This document shows, in pieces, positions 1 to 13,125 of a DNA stretch of 64,000 nucleotides. Positions within the stretch are counted from its first letter, which is position 1. Each line of letters begins with the position of its first letter. Source of the DNA: Diprion similis (lineage: Eukaryota; Arthropoda; Insecta; Hymenoptera; Diprionidae). A model generated the notes under the pieces. It was not told the DNA's origin and ran no database searches. It saw only the letters and a program-made list of their open reading frames with translations. Where the stretch lies: the NCBI RefSeq assembly GCF_021155765.1, contig NC_060110.1, positions 10,849,501 through 10,913,500 of the forward strand. Reading direction: 5' to 3'. A program made the translations under genes and the position numbers.

Positions 1-3000
1 AGGAAATCAGAGCTCCCACCAGAACCCGACCGGTAATAACCAACAATCTCGCAGAAATGATCAATCAATAAACAATAGGGAACAGAGAGAACGAAATGCA
101 GCCAAACCCGGCAATACTGCATCTCGTGCTCCTGGAGCTGAGAAAAGGAATGCACAGAATGCTTCTTACAATCAACGGAATCATTCTGGAGCTATACCGC
201 CGTTGATGCAAAATACCCAACAAAATGGCCGCCCTAGAAGTCAAGGATCAGCAAACAGCGGGCCTTCCAGTAAAGCCGTAATTAAAGAAAGCACGGTTAA
301 TCGTGTTGATGAAATAAAACTAAATGATTTAAATCTGGTAAATCAAGCCTTGAATGATATAAATAAAAAGTCTGTCTCAAAAGAAAAGAAAGTTATTGAC
401 GGTGAATTGGAAGTAAACAATTATTCTGGTGGTGGAGATGATGGGGCGAACAGTAACGAAGATAAAATAGATGCGGATGGTTTTCAAGAGGTTAGGTCCA
501 AGAAGAATGTAAAGGAGTCTAGGCATAATCAGAAAGAAGAAGCCAAACCCATGAGACGTGAAAAAGAAAAGGAAAGAGAACGAGATCGATCAAAATCAAA
601 GTCTAACGGACCTCAGCCCACTCCACAGCAGATTCAAAATATTCCACCATTGCTAGGACAACCAATTCCTCAGCCTGCCAACTTGCCGCAGAAACAATTT
701 GACAGAGAAAGAAATTCTAATCGGCAAACATTGGCCCCACGATTCCAGAAAGCACGTTTAGCCAAACAGCAACAACAGATGGGAATTGGCGAAAGTAACG
801 ACACAAGCAAAGTGAGTTCTAATAATATCTATGCTTCCAAAGACTCAGCTGCTGGGCCAGCTCCACCACCATCAGTCAATGCTTGGGATAAACCATTTAC
901 CAGTCAAATAAGGTCCAATTCACCATCAACAGTTTCTGCAGACATTCAACTTATGTCTGGAATAACTGGTCAAAGTGAACATAACCATGAGACTAATGAA
1001 CAGGTCAATTCTAGAGGTAGCAGTCAGCGGAATTCGCCAAACACAGAAAAAACTGTTAATAAAGCAGCAAAGGATATTATTGTTGAAAAAAATGTTTCGG
1101 ATGGAACTTCGCCCCCTGTTCAAACGTTGATTTTCGAAAATACAAACTACTCTAAAACCACAAAATCTGGACCATCGGATCTGACATTGAAATCAAAGTT
1201 TTCAAATCATATGAAAACTCAACAGCGAGTCGATAAACGCGGCGAAATTGAAGACGATGGTCAGATGCAACAGCATCAGCAACAAGCTCTATCTGCTGTC
1301 TTTTCTAACAAATCTAACGAACTTATGAAAGATAAATCGCAAGAACCAATTCAGATGCCATTGTCCTTTAGCAAAAACGAGGACAATGCTGATATGAAAT
1401 TGGACTTCACATTTGATTCTGAACTGTCACAACTGACGGAAGATGCTAAAAGTAAATCTTTGGGAATGCCACGATCGATTCACATGACTGGGAGTCAAAG
1501 TACTATTTCTCCTTCGACAGCAGAACTTAATCTTAAAATTGCTTCTGTGAAGAAAGTATGGGAAAATGCACCTCCAATGCCCACGGTGGTCGAACATGAA
1601 GATGGAAACGTTGTTGCCACTGCAAATAGTTTTCCTCAACCCTTTGAGAGCAATGATGTTGATGACAGCTACAGTCCTCACCAGCAATACAACCAGAGCA
1701 ATATGAAAAACGAAATAGCAACTTCGACAAACGTATGCAAGGTGAGTTTCTTGTTTTATGATGATTGGGTTGTGCATCGGTTAATTTTGCATATATTTCT
1801 GGGTGTTTAATTGGAATTTATAATAAAAACATTAACGCGACAAACAAAAGATTTTGGTGCAAAAGAGAGATCATTGGAACAATTATTGTGTTGTTCATTT
1901 CCAAAAAATTCCAGGTTTTCATATGAAATTAAATTTATTTTATGAACCTGTTGTGCACATACTAAAAATGATCTGCTACATCAATTATAATAATATCTAT
2001 TTTTGATGCTTAGGTATTCATTGTGCAGTCAAAAATTCTATCCATTTTGCAACCTGACACTGACTCACTAATTTGATCCTAAGATAGTATGTAGGTTGTT
2101 GATCTTATTTAATGCATTATATCTGCCCCTCCATAATTGAGTTTCGTTAATTGATTTCTCAAGTTGAATAGAACGTTGACATTCCTAAGTAAATTTTTGG
2201 GGCAGAACTCAGAGGAAACTTGAGAGCTCTGTGCTTTCCCTATTAATTTTTTTTCAATCGTATTTTGCGATGTTAGCTTTTTAAGAAAAAGTGTTTCAGT
2301 AAATTTTATAGATTATATGACGTATGACATATGAATAATGAATCTTAAAATGTGATGAGCATATTGGCGCAAGTTGACAAATATTTAAAAGTGGTTAACT
2401 GGGACGTTTATTTCATTTGATTTTATTTCATTGGAGTGACAATATTGTCGAGGGAGTAGTAATTTTAATAACTTGTGACTGATTTGAGAATTTTCAAAGA
2501 AAATGTATGTCATCAACCTGCTTTGTTTGTCAACTTGCCCTGCTTTTCCCTAGATGTAAATATAGTGAAATTTAAGTCCCCTGTGGGAAGATGCTGACTC
2601 TTTGCCTGATGCGCAGCTGGTTCCCCCGCAGGTGAAGCCGCAGCAACAGTCCGCTGGAAGCACTGGTGCCCAACCTGGATCCACAGTTCCCGGGCCAAGT
2701 CCAATTGGGCCTGGTCAAAGTCCCATTGGTCATCCTTCGGCCAGTTTACAGGGTCAGCTAAGCCCCCCTCCATTCAACACAACTGGACAACCATCCCACA
2801 TTAACTATCAAGTAAGAATTGCAATATATATAGAATAAGCATAAAATTAGAATGGCTCATAACCTGGAATACTTTTATCACATTAGTAATATTGCGTTGC
2901 ATTCTTTTCTTATTTTAGCAAACAATATTACTATTCATTCACTTCTCATTCAAGATAATCCTGCTTTTGGTGTATTGTTTTGTATAACATTTATTTATCA

Positions 3001-6000
3001 CCTAATGGATACAATTGGAATGATTATTGAAATGCAATTAATAGCAATGTCCGAATAGATGTTAATTGTGGTAACAAGTGTAATTTCAATTTGTGTTTCA
3101 TTTCAGCAGGAATTTCCTCAATATCCGGGCTCCCAAGCTGCACAATATGGAGGAATGTCTGCTATACCTTCACCGCCAGCAGTCTTATTCAACACTGGAT
3201 CAGGTCAATTACCAGCGCAGGCTGGTGGGTTATATGGGGCATTCCAGCTAGATCAAAGTCGATCTCCTTTTACTCAGTATCCTCCTTATGCTCCATCACT
3301 TCAGAGCTCCTTTAATCAACAGAGTGTCTATTTGCAACAGCCTCCGCCGCCTCCGCATGCACCAAGTGCAACTCCTGACATGTATCAGAATAACATGTCA
3401 CAATACAGAATTGTAAGTATGGTTTTATTAACCCCTTTCACTTTTTGAAGAGATGTGAAGCAGATTGTGAAAAAAAACTTTCCGTATTATAGACAACTGC
3501 AGCAGCTCCGCCATTCGGTCAAAATCAACAGCTGAGCAATAACCCAAATACAGTGTTGATTAGCTCGTCGTCAAACTCTCTCATGTCTGCCAGTGTAAAA
3601 CCATCTACTCAACCGATTGGCGCCATTGGGACAAAAGCAACACATTTTCAAGCTCCATCAGCACAGCCGAATCAGGCAAGACCAATTATTAAAATTTATA
3701 ATAATACTAAAGTATTATTCTTGGTATTAATGACAATATAACCTTTTTCTTACAGTTAACCTATATACCATACGATCCGAACCAGGTTTTAGGTGTGAGT
3801 GGTAACTATATGGGTAACTCACAATTGGTGCAACGACCTGGACCAACCGTTCAACCGTCTCAAAACAGTTACTACAGCGCTACCTCCGCCGGTAAACCTA
3901 ACACGCTTCTGTGTAAGCTTGACTGGCCTTACCTCCTTACTTATCATATTTTAATCATTCCAGTACTTCTAACATTTTGCTTGTCATTTCACACGACTCA
4001 TTCGATAAAAAGAACACACATGCTAAAAAATGGCACTTGAAAATATTTTTTATTACATGTATCGAAAACTTATAAAATGGTCTGTTTTGGCTATGTGTAT
4101 ATTCATGGTGTAATACAAATTTCAATTTGAATTTTTTTTCCGGTACCATATAAAAATCTTGAGATCGTTTACAAAATGCAGTTGAAGACAATCTTATACT
4201 GTTACAGAATTAATAACTTATTATATTCTTTTCACACAACGATTTATCTCAGTAATAATGAATGACAATAAAATATTAATAACTAAAAAATGGTGCAGAC
4301 GTGACAAAATAAGTAATTAAACAAATGAATGTGAGACATTTTGTAATCAAAACTAATACTTAATTTTTAGAATTTTGTTTGCTAACAATAATTTTGCTTC
4401 ACATAATAGCAAAAAAAAACATTCAAAATCTTACTCTACTCCATGATCCCTGTAATTGTAGATTTGTTTGCCTGTAGATCTGTGCGCTTTCCAAACACAA
4501 ATTGTAGAAAAATTGAGCTCTTGTTTTACACTTACCCTCCAGCTTGTATTCAAAGGTAAAACCCTTCATAACTGATACATCTGGTTTCAGATGTATTTCC
4601 TGGTTCACAAACAGGCTTCTACCAACCGGGTGGTGCGGGACAACAAACTGGGACTCCTTACGGGCTGCAGGGGTTTGGTCAACATAGTCAGAGTCTTGCA
4701 ACTGGTAGTGCCACGCCGGTTGGTCTTCAGAATTTCGGATCTCAGTTCCTTTCTGGATCTGGAATACAAATGGCAGCTGCTGCTCAGCAGTATAGAAACC
4801 CTACTGGAGGTTTGCCAGGCCCTGGTAACGCTGCTGCTACATTTCTCGGAAAACACCAGCAACAGGAACAGTCTAGACAATTGAAGAGCCCGTCGGGTAA
4901 TCAACAAGACGTTTTGGCCTCTGTTTTCAGTTCTAGTAAGTTTCTTTAAATCTTTATATCACAAATATGAACGTTAATTTAAGTCTAATCTAATCAATTT
5001 GCAGCGTATTTATGAAAAACAGTTGCGCGTTAATGGGGATTTCGTTTTGGGAATAAACGCAGTTCACAAAAGTAAATAAATGTTTCGTGTGATTGAGTTT
5101 AATGTGTTGATGATTTAATTTTTCAGCTTCTCAAATTCCGTCACCAAAATCTCGGAACTGCAAGCAACAAACACCGACTCAACAACCTCAACCAAGTCCA
5201 ACTCAAATTCATAAGTATCAGCAATATCAGGGCGTCACTCAGTCTGCTCTGGTAAGCAGCTACAGTAACTATGTATGTACCATTCATTACTTCATTTATT
5301 TTTAGTCTACCTACCAATTCACGATCGCATGCTGTGTCGTCAGAAATGATTATTGAACAAATCAAGAAATCGGGAGTTCTGACGATGAATATCAATTTTA
5401 GATTAGATTTGAATTATTGGAATATTAAACCACACGATTGTTCATTTCATCAATCATCACGGTAGATACATTAATCATTTTATGATGCATTGTTATTGAA
5501 TACACAATGCCGATATATCGTATTGTGTACAATACTTTTTTCTCAAAATTTGCCTAATGAACCACTCAACCATCACAGATTTGAATGTTCGGTAGTTGAA
5601 ATATAATTGAATAAACCTTACTACCTGCAATATGATCACCGTAAGTCTATAACGTAATTTTCTATTAAATATATTTTTTTTTAAACTGTATTGTTCTGTA
5701 CATACTTCAAAAATCCGAAAATTAGACTTCATCCTATTTAAACAGGTTTTTGAACTTGTAGAATAAAGCGAGATCATAGATATTTAAACTGCAACCTTTT
5801 CTTGGCGTTGATCAAATTCGCCATGAAGTCTCGATTTTATTTTTTCATATTCAACTTCTCAACGCGGCAATATTCCTTTGACTTGAACATATTCGGTTTG
5901 TTAGTTTATAAGGTAAACTATGAAGTATATACACTTCTAATGGTAAAATAATGTGAACTTGTCATTTTTCAAAAATTTTGATGTAACTCTCCCTCCTCTG

Positions 6001-6586
6001 AATGCCCAGGTATTACAACAGAATGTACGTGGAATGGGCATGCCTCCACCACGTCCGGGAATCCAACCGTCCCAACAACGTTATCCAGCACCAATACAAC
6101 GGCCAGCTCCTTTTCCTCCTGGCCCAAACCCCAACCCAGGTCAACAACAACCAAACTGTATGCCCACCCAGCAGCAACAACAGGCGCAAATGAATCGTCA
6201 TAGACCAAACATTCACCAGCAACAACAGCAGCAACAACAACAGCAACAGCAACAACAACGTAACATGAAAATGTCGCAACAATACTACAGCAGTCAAGGT
6301 TTGTTATTTTCTTTAATTTGTATTTTATACTTATAAAGAGCATAAAATTGCTCTTTTCATAATAGGTCGGTCAGTGGTTATGTTAAGTTTTGAATAACGT
6401 AGTTACTCTTTAGAATTGTAGGTTTATTTTGTTTCAGGCAATGTGAAAATGGACTCTAATGACAAACAAGATTCGCACAATGAGAAAATGTCGGAGAGCA
6501 GTAATGTCACTCAACCTGGCAACAAGGCCAACGTGAATCAGCAAGATGGTGAGAATAAAGAGGAAGTTAATCAACAAAATGAGTAG
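1..6586 (+). CDS. nocte: PRRC2/BAT2-like protein (nocte family), 3' part of gene, nine exons
   Basis: Large, mostly disordered Pro/Gln/Ser/Asn-rich protein of the PRRC2 (BAT2) family; members are cytoplasmic RNA-granule and translation-associated proteins, and Drosophila nocte is the fly member. The frame is open from base 2, so the 5' end lies outside the window. Exons read by splice consensus and phase: 2-1741, 2632-2811 (or from 2617), 3107-3412, 3493-3675, 3756-3912, 4591-4935, 5127-5251, 6010-6298, 6438-6586; about 1157 residues are visible. Family hallmarks: DGFQEVRSKK followed by a basic KEKERERDRSKSKS stretch, APRFQKARLAKQQ, SVNAWDKP, VKKVWENAPP, VKPQQQ and YIPYDPNQVLG. Exon 8 carries a 14-Gln run. 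The intron after exon 4 has a GC donor. The exon 5 donor could instead be at 3890. The longest introns (1742-2631, 3913-4590, 5252-6009) hold nothing recognisable. Family assignment is firm; the nocte symbol is by orthology. Confidence 0.87.
3676..3755 (+). other. GC-AG intron in the PRRC2-like gene
   Basis: The exon before ends CAG and the intron opens GCAAGA, with a pyrimidine-rich acceptor ending ttcttacag at 3755. Joining 3675 to 3756 keeps phase 0 and produces NQ-LTYIPYDPNQ, a good PRRC2 match. No GT donor nearby keeps the frame equally well: reading on from 3676 reaches an in-frame TAA at 3739-3741. GC-AG introns are a known minority class with strong flanking consensus, as seen here. 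Confidence 0.7.
6217..6258 (+). repeat. CAG/CAA polyglutamine run (14 codons) in PRRC2 exon 8
   Basis: Fourteen consecutive CAG or CAA codons follow NIH and precede RNM. The mixed codons make it less slippage-prone than pure CAG. A shorter run of five Gln codons lies about 40 bases upstream. Likely length-variable between individuals. Confidence 0.9.
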
Positions 6587-7942
6587 ATAAATGAACTTAG
6601 TTCTTTTTCTAATTAATCTAAACTGTGAACTGTATTTTTTAAGATTAGCTTGATCAGAATGAAAGTTGAACTTGAATATAAAGATGAAATTATGGATTCA
6701 TATAGTCTTGGATGTGACAGACAAAAAAGAAAAACAAGTAAAATGAACCAAAACGGAACAATTTACAGCTCTGAAATAGACACGTGATGACTTGATTTTA
6801 CGCGTGAAAAGTTTTTTTTTTTACGTGATTCTAGGTTCATGATTGAGAGAAAAAATGTCTCGGACTTTAATTTCGAGATTAGTTTGAACTCGCTGTTAAT
6901 GAAATCCTAAAGTTTTCACGCAAAATCATATTAACAACAGTTGTTCATCATGTTGTTCCTATATCGCTGACTTTTCGTAAATTTTGTATTTCATATATAC
7001 CATAATGATACATAGATTCCACATATTCAAGAAAGTCGACACATATACATATTGATAAGATTGTATTAAAACTCGATATTGAAAAAAAAGACAAAACTGC
7101 TATGAATTGACGATATTCGGCTATGTTAAGGGGCACGACATTGTGTAAAGTGTTTTCGTGGACGAATTCATAATTCAATTACGGAAAATGAATGCATTTA
7201 ATGTTAAATAACATAATAAGAGACGTTTTTTGTGTACGAGGTATTCCGACTGAACTATGCTGTTGTAATATTTCCATACTATACATATGGAATGAACATT
7301 TGATTAATCAAATCTTGCAGAAATAATGGCGAAATAATGAAGCCTCTGCTGTACATACATTGATTGTGGATACGAAATGTGGCGTATAAATCGAAACAGG
7401 TAGTTACAGTCTGTTTTATTACGTACCTAATATGGTAGTGAAAAACAATTGTTTGTGAAGTCACACAAAGTTGTGTAATTTGCTTGCCCTGTGGAACTCG
7501 CATATGCAATGATTATGATTGATTATTATTCATGTAACACATTACGGAAACAGTCACACAGGGCTATGATGAGAATATTATGAATGAAACGAATATTAAC
7601 ACTATCATAGAAATCAGTGCAACTTCTCAGGGGAAAGAAGTGAAAAGTTTGTACGCATTGATCGTTGAAAAATAACATAAGATATTGTTTGTGAGCTGGT
7701 CATCCCTTGTCTGCATAAGTTAACGTAGATATAAGGGGTTATTTCACTCGTGTTGAATCCTCTGACCTTTCCCCGCCTCTCCTTCCCCCTCTTCTCCATT
7801 GGATTATACACACAATTTCCTGCTGTATTACAAGAAATGAAAAGAATGAAAAAAGAACACGAATCGTGGATAAATTGTATATGCTATGCTTTTTGTTGCA
7901 GTTCGTTAATTATTATAAAAATAAATCTATTAAAATAATAAA
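6587..7942 (+). promoter_or_regulatory. Probable 3'UTR of the PRRC2-like gene with poly(A) signals
   Basis: AT-rich DNA directly after the stop codon with no supported coding frame. AATAAA hexamers at 7920-7925 and 7937-7942 are the first I find on this strand; further candidates lie near 8.8-8.9 kb and 9.27 kb, so a longer or alternative 3'UTR is possible. The true end needs transcript data. Confidence 0.45.
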
Positions 7943-10900
7943 CGCTAGTAATTACAGAATGTCTCCGTCGTTGCAAATTTATTGAAATAACATCATTCAA
8001 TGTCTTGTATCGAACTGCGAGACAATACAAGATTTGATATGGGTTGTTTAACAAATTGATGAACATATATGAAAAAAAGAAAAAGAAAAAAAATATTTAA
8101 CTACTGCCAGTTGTGTCGATAACAACCAGAACTTTTTTGTGTACTTCATAATTGTGAAAACTCAGCTAATATAGTTTGATGTGTCGAGTAATTACCTATT
8201 AAAATATTATAATGTAATTACTTATTATTAGCCTTGATATGTCTTTCTATAACTTGATGATTCTCAAAATATGATGAATTACAAAGGGAACACGCTGTGT
8301 TGAGTGTGTCTTACTGTGCCCACTGCACAAAATATAATCGGCGTGTTTCAACATGATACGGAATGATGATATTTTAGCGAAAATGTTGTTGGCGTTGATT
8401 GAAGCTAGTAAAGGTCATTTCTCACACTATTTTATTATTTTTAGTTACTACAATAATTACTATTATCATCGTGATGATCATTATTATTTTCTTAAATTTA
8501 TTGTACTACTGCACGTATGCACTCAGCAGATGAGGAATATTGGGAACAGTGAAAGATAAATCTTTTGTGGTGGTCAACTTCATCAGCGATTTATTACAGA
8601 TATCTAAAACATCTGTTAAATCACATTTTATGCTTACATGTGAGGTGGTACTACTTGAATCGTGTCTCTGAGGCGCTAAGGGATTGGTGTAGGGGTCTGT
8701 GATTATATGACATATATGTTGTATATGGTATATGGTTACATTACAAGTTTCGGGAGAATACCAACGTTATTTCTTTATGATTTGATAACGACTCGCTACG
8801 AAATAAATTGTATACCAGTGAAGGGAATAATCTTTGGTCAAAACTGCACTCGATAATTCATAGTCAGAAGCCTGTGCGCAGTGAGTTGTAGTATTATGTT
8901 CGATGTCGATGGTTTGATAGAACAAATAAATATAGTATGAAAAGAAGAAAAATTTATGAAAGTAGATAAATCGAAAAACGATGTTATATTATTGACTGAC
9001 AATACGCGACCTGTAGATATTGTTTTATTTCAAAGACTGAACGTACGTGTAACTTTGATGTGTGTCTCTTGGAAATTATGAAAGTGTTGGTTATGTGGGA
9101 TCTCACGATTTTTAGTGGTATAAAAAGGAAAAACGAAATAGTATTTGAGTAAGAGGAAAACATATTTTTATTCTCAACAGACTCCCAATCTTTCCCTAAG
9201 CGTCTGTACTTTTATCTACTTGTAGTTAGTGACATGACAACAGTAATTTATATATTTACCCACTTAATGATAATAAAGTAACTGAAAGCAAAACACTATT
9301 ATTAATTTGTAGATTGTAATAACGAAGAAATTGTACATGAACGTCGTTGCTAACGATACTTTAGGTGAAAATAAAGCAAGCCTCCAAACAGAAACCGCTA
9401 AATGCATGTATGAATATTTTACTACATACGTATAATAAGTGAATGTGAACACGCTGTAAACTTTATGTTTCTTGATATATGGGATGAAAAATGAGTCTGA
9501 ATCTCTGTAAAATTAATTTTCGAAACAAAACACATTAAAAAAAAATATTTATCCCATTTCGGTACAGTTGTATAACAATTGTGCATTGAAAGAATACAAT
9601 TTGGTAGTTATTTTCCTTTACTCTAAAGCTAAAGTGTGTTCAGTAAATAATACGTCTCTTCACATATCTACATTTACAGTGGGTTATAATTTGTGATTTA
9701 TAGTTTTTGAAAATCATTGCAATTTGTTAAATCACGTTTATTTTTTTGCAATGTTATAGTAGCAAACATAAAGATCGCTTTTTTACTCTACATTTACAAC
9801 CTACGTCAATTCTGCACCATTATTCGAATATATGCTGAAAGAAACAGGTGCAATAACAACGTGCCGCTACTCTGTACACAATTCATTAAGTTTGTAATAA
9901 TAGTGATAGTCCATTCTTTCTATATTCGATTATCTATACGAAAAAATGTAGATTAATATCGTAAAATATCCTAATTAATAAGAAACGATAGTTACGACTT
10001 ACGAATAATAGAGTAAAACTATCGTAATAAAAAGCATTCGCATTATTACACAGTGCGCCGTAATGTTTCCCAGGATACGAACGATGTGTAGGAATATATC
10101 GAGATGCTTCAAAATTTGAACAGACGGAAAGGTCTCAATGATTCGTAGTTTTTTTTTTGATCTTCCCATCTTCATATTCTAAAGTCTACATGAAACCTGA
10201 GCGATTATAAGGGTGTGAGAATTATATTTTGTGTCCATGAGATTAGGTGGGAAGTACCCTTATAAAATTCACAATCAACATTTAAAATCTCGAAATCCAT
10301 TTCGATAACATTTCGCATTTGAAGAAAGGTTTCATAATACCCTTTTGCGTTTCTGTAAGCCAATGTTTGTAACGGGACAAAGATATCGCTTTAAGATTTC
10401 GAAAATGTACTAAAACGGCAATTCTTTGAATCAGTTACATATCGGGCATAGCATTCCTTTTACTTGGTGTTACAATTATTCTGAGTTCATGAGATCTTTT
10501 GTTGTTTTCTATTTTCCATACGCGTGATTACTTTCCGCGTAAGTATCATGATTGTAATGGCTGGTTGAGATCGATCGGTAGTAGCTTTTGAAAAATTATA
10601 AGAATCGAAGTATTGCGTAAGAATAGATACGAAGTTTAGCCCACCGGAAGCCCACGTATCTAGTAAGTTCTAAGCTCAATATAAATTGTATAATAATATT
10701 CACAATTACATAATCATGAAAGTGGTATAAAACGAAAAAATGGGTAAAAATATATGACAACCCATACATGAAAATAATCTGTCGTGTAACTATTGACTTT
10801 AGCTGCAATAAATTTGAAATTATAAACTGTTGAAATTGAAACCGAGGAAACTCTACCGATGGATGCTCGGTTTCAATTCCAACCAAAATCAAAAACTTGT

Positions 10901-11300
10901 AAAGTTGTTTCAAAGTTTCCTTCCACCCTTTAGATATGATGGTGCGCAAATCATTATGTTCATGATTTTTATGAAAATGCAAGCTTTCCTTGTGACATAC
11001 AAACATAATACATAGGTATATAATATTCATATTTACCTCTTCTACAATCATTTCGACAGAAACGATAGTGTGATAAACAAATGAATTTCATAGACGCATA
11101 GACGTATACTAAAAACTCGAGAAACAACCAATGTAGAGCCGCTTGAAATTCATCAATCACGGCACAGATGGGACTGAGTGCGCGAGCCAAGTGAGCTGAA
11201 TCTATCACTGCACGGTAGTCCGTGCGTACTGGGTCACCCTGTATTGTAGATCAACCGCTGAAAAAAAAATATTTTTAAATTTGTTTTCTGATAAAAATTG
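7943..11300. other. AT-rich non-coding DNA, no gene recognised
   Basis: Low-complexity AT-rich sequence. Open frames present (for example 9717-9956 plus and 10596-11051 minus) have composition typical of chance frames in AT-rich DNA: Ile/Leu/Tyr/Phe-rich, with no motif. Two short hairpins are visible: a 9-bp stem at 9985-9993 with 10017-10025, and a 6-bp stem with a 4-base loop at 11210-11225. I see no tRNA, rRNA or transposase signature. Confidence 0.6.
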
Positions 11301-11310
11301 AGCTACGCAT

Positions 11311-11725
11311 GCGGCAATATACTCTCAGGGTTATATGGTTTTAAAAAACAGCAATAGTAATAATCAATACAATCTAAGTTTACGATAAGGACTAACTATC
11401 TGATTGTCAGCTAGCGTGTGCAGCGCACTGGTGCCGAGACCGCGGGTGAACACTAACGAGTGTCGGTCACTGAAGGTGCTACAGTAACTCATTCCAGAAA
11501 TGAATCGTGGTCTCAATGAATTGAAATTTTTCTTTGTGACTTGAAGGCGCTTAGAATGTGCCAATATGTGAACGTTTTTCGATTTTTTGTTACAACTATT
11601 CAGGCGATGCCCGCTGCACAATTTCACCTACGCAGGATGGTTTTCTCGCTCAAAGTTACGGCAGTTGATTTTTGTTTTGATCTTCTTAAAAACCCTGAGT
11701 GTATATTGTCCCATGAGTAATTGAT
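11311..11725. mobile_element. Inverted-repeat element, possible decayed MITE
   Basis: An imperfect inverted repeat brackets about 400 bp. The left arm (about 11311-11332, gcggcaatatactctcaggg) pairs with the right arm (about 11690-11718, aaccctgagtgtatattg). The reverse complement of the left arm matches the right arm over roughly 22 bases with a few mismatches. The interior is more GC-rich than the flanks and has no coding capacity. I could not identify a clean target-site duplication, so the exact ends and superfamily are unknown. Confidence 0.42.
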
Positions 11726-12298
11726 GTGCCGTCAAGGATTATATTGAAACGTCTTATATTTTCTCAGCTGTTGAACCTATGATATATTGGTTGATGTTGT
11801 GAAACGCTGATAGAAAATTACGCAGATGCTATGCAGTCTAAGAAATGGTGACAGTTTTCAGTGATTCTTTATTTTTGACTTATTTTTGTTGAGCTTGTTC
11901 AGGGAGGAATGCGAGTGTCAGCGTTAATGATTTTCCCCGTGAGAGGAACGCAAAACACCCTGGATTTGCAAAAAAATACTGAACCCAATTATTATTTGTT
12001 CATAAGAGACAATTTTTTTATATTTTACTATGGCAACAGTTTTACGCGTACATTTCTATTATCAGCACAAAATATTACAGAACGATGTGATCATTCCTTA
12101 ATGTCGTGTGGCTGTGCGGTAGTATTATTATTATGAATGCGTTGAATCTACGCAATGGTTTTGTTCAATTATTTAAATTATTTTCAATTGTAAGAGTTTC
12201 CATTTTTCTTCCCTGGAGTTGATATATTCATCCTTATTCAATGATAAAACCGATCTTCAATAAATCATTACGACATTCGAATGAATGGACAAATTTTT

Positions 12299-12665
12299 AG
12301 TCCCAGAATAGATTTGTATGAACCTTTCTAGACTGAATGCACCCTAGGAATGCGAAAAAAAACGTCAAAGATGAGAATGGACGAAAAGGAGAGATATCAC
12401 GAAGGAAATCTAAGGTTTTCGGCTGTAACTCTGCATCCGTTGCTTGTGGTGTATTCAAACTGCGCCCAATCAATTTCTCTCGCAAAACTGCGTCGATGTG
12501 GAGCATCAAAATAGTAAATCCAGCATTTTTCAGAATCGAGAAAATTTTCAGCAACAATCAGGAGGGGTTAGCCTTAATTTTTTCGTCTCAAAATCAATTT
12601 GTGTGACGAATTGCACCCTCAGGAGAAAACATCCAGAACAACCAGAGCTCAACAGCAGTGAACAC
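12299..12665. repeat. Highly diverged outlying satellite monomer (left end)
   Basis: Colinear with the core unit but heavily mutated. It retains tatgaacctttctagact, ttttcggctgtaact, caatttctctcgcaaaa and ggggttagcctta in order at the expected spacing, followed by part of a second copy (caacagcag near 12650). It is separated from the rest of the array by about 0.45 kb of unrelated DNA. This is the oldest-looking copy in the window. Confidence 0.8.
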
Positions 12666-12689
12666 AAAAAAAATAGGGAGTGAGTCGAT

Positions 12690-13125
12690 TTTTTTTATTT
12701 TTTTTATTCGAAGTTACATAAGATAGTGACAATACGATATCATAAACCACACATAGTACCCTACAGAGGTATGTTGTAGCTGTACGAAGGCCAAAGCTTG
12801 ACCTATGTTGTAAAATTACGTTAATCACTATCTAATATTATATTTGTCATATTCTCTTTAAGTCAATACATACTGTACACCTATTTCTTCACATAATAAT
12901 GACGTGTCATATGTAATGATTTACCATAATTTAGCATTTCTTTTTATCGTTCACTTTGATTCGACATATGTCAATTTGTTGAACTACTCAAAACTGACAC
13001 ATAAATACCGACTCTAGAATTGTGGTTTATTCAATAAAATTAAAATATAAAAATAAGACTTTTGGGCTGAGCTTTTGTGATTTCTTCTTCCCACCTCTTT
13101 GCAAACTGCGAATTTTATCTACTTC
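12690..13125. other. Unique AT-rich insertion between diverged left-edge monomers
   Basis: Opens with a T-rich tract and has no similarity to the 312-bp unit. Recognisable satellite resumes at about 13130 (ttccgtcgctcgcagcgtat). No terminal inverted repeats or target duplication are evident by eye. It contains an AATAAA-type word near 13035. It could be a decayed insertion or original flanking DNA. Confidence 0.55.

Noticed and set aside
9985..10025. Hairpin acgatagtt/aactatcgt as an RNA gene or terminator
   Set aside because: A 9-bp stem with a 23-base loop is expected by chance in several kilobases of AT-rich DNA.
10596..11051. 151-codon minus-strand frame as a membrane protein gene
   Set aside because: Hydrophobic only because of AT-rich codons; no family match recognised and no supporting context.
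11210..11250. Transposon end (gcacggtagtccgtgc hairpin followed by gggtcaccctgta)
   Set aside because: Suggestive of a terminal repeat, but I found no matching partner or target duplication.
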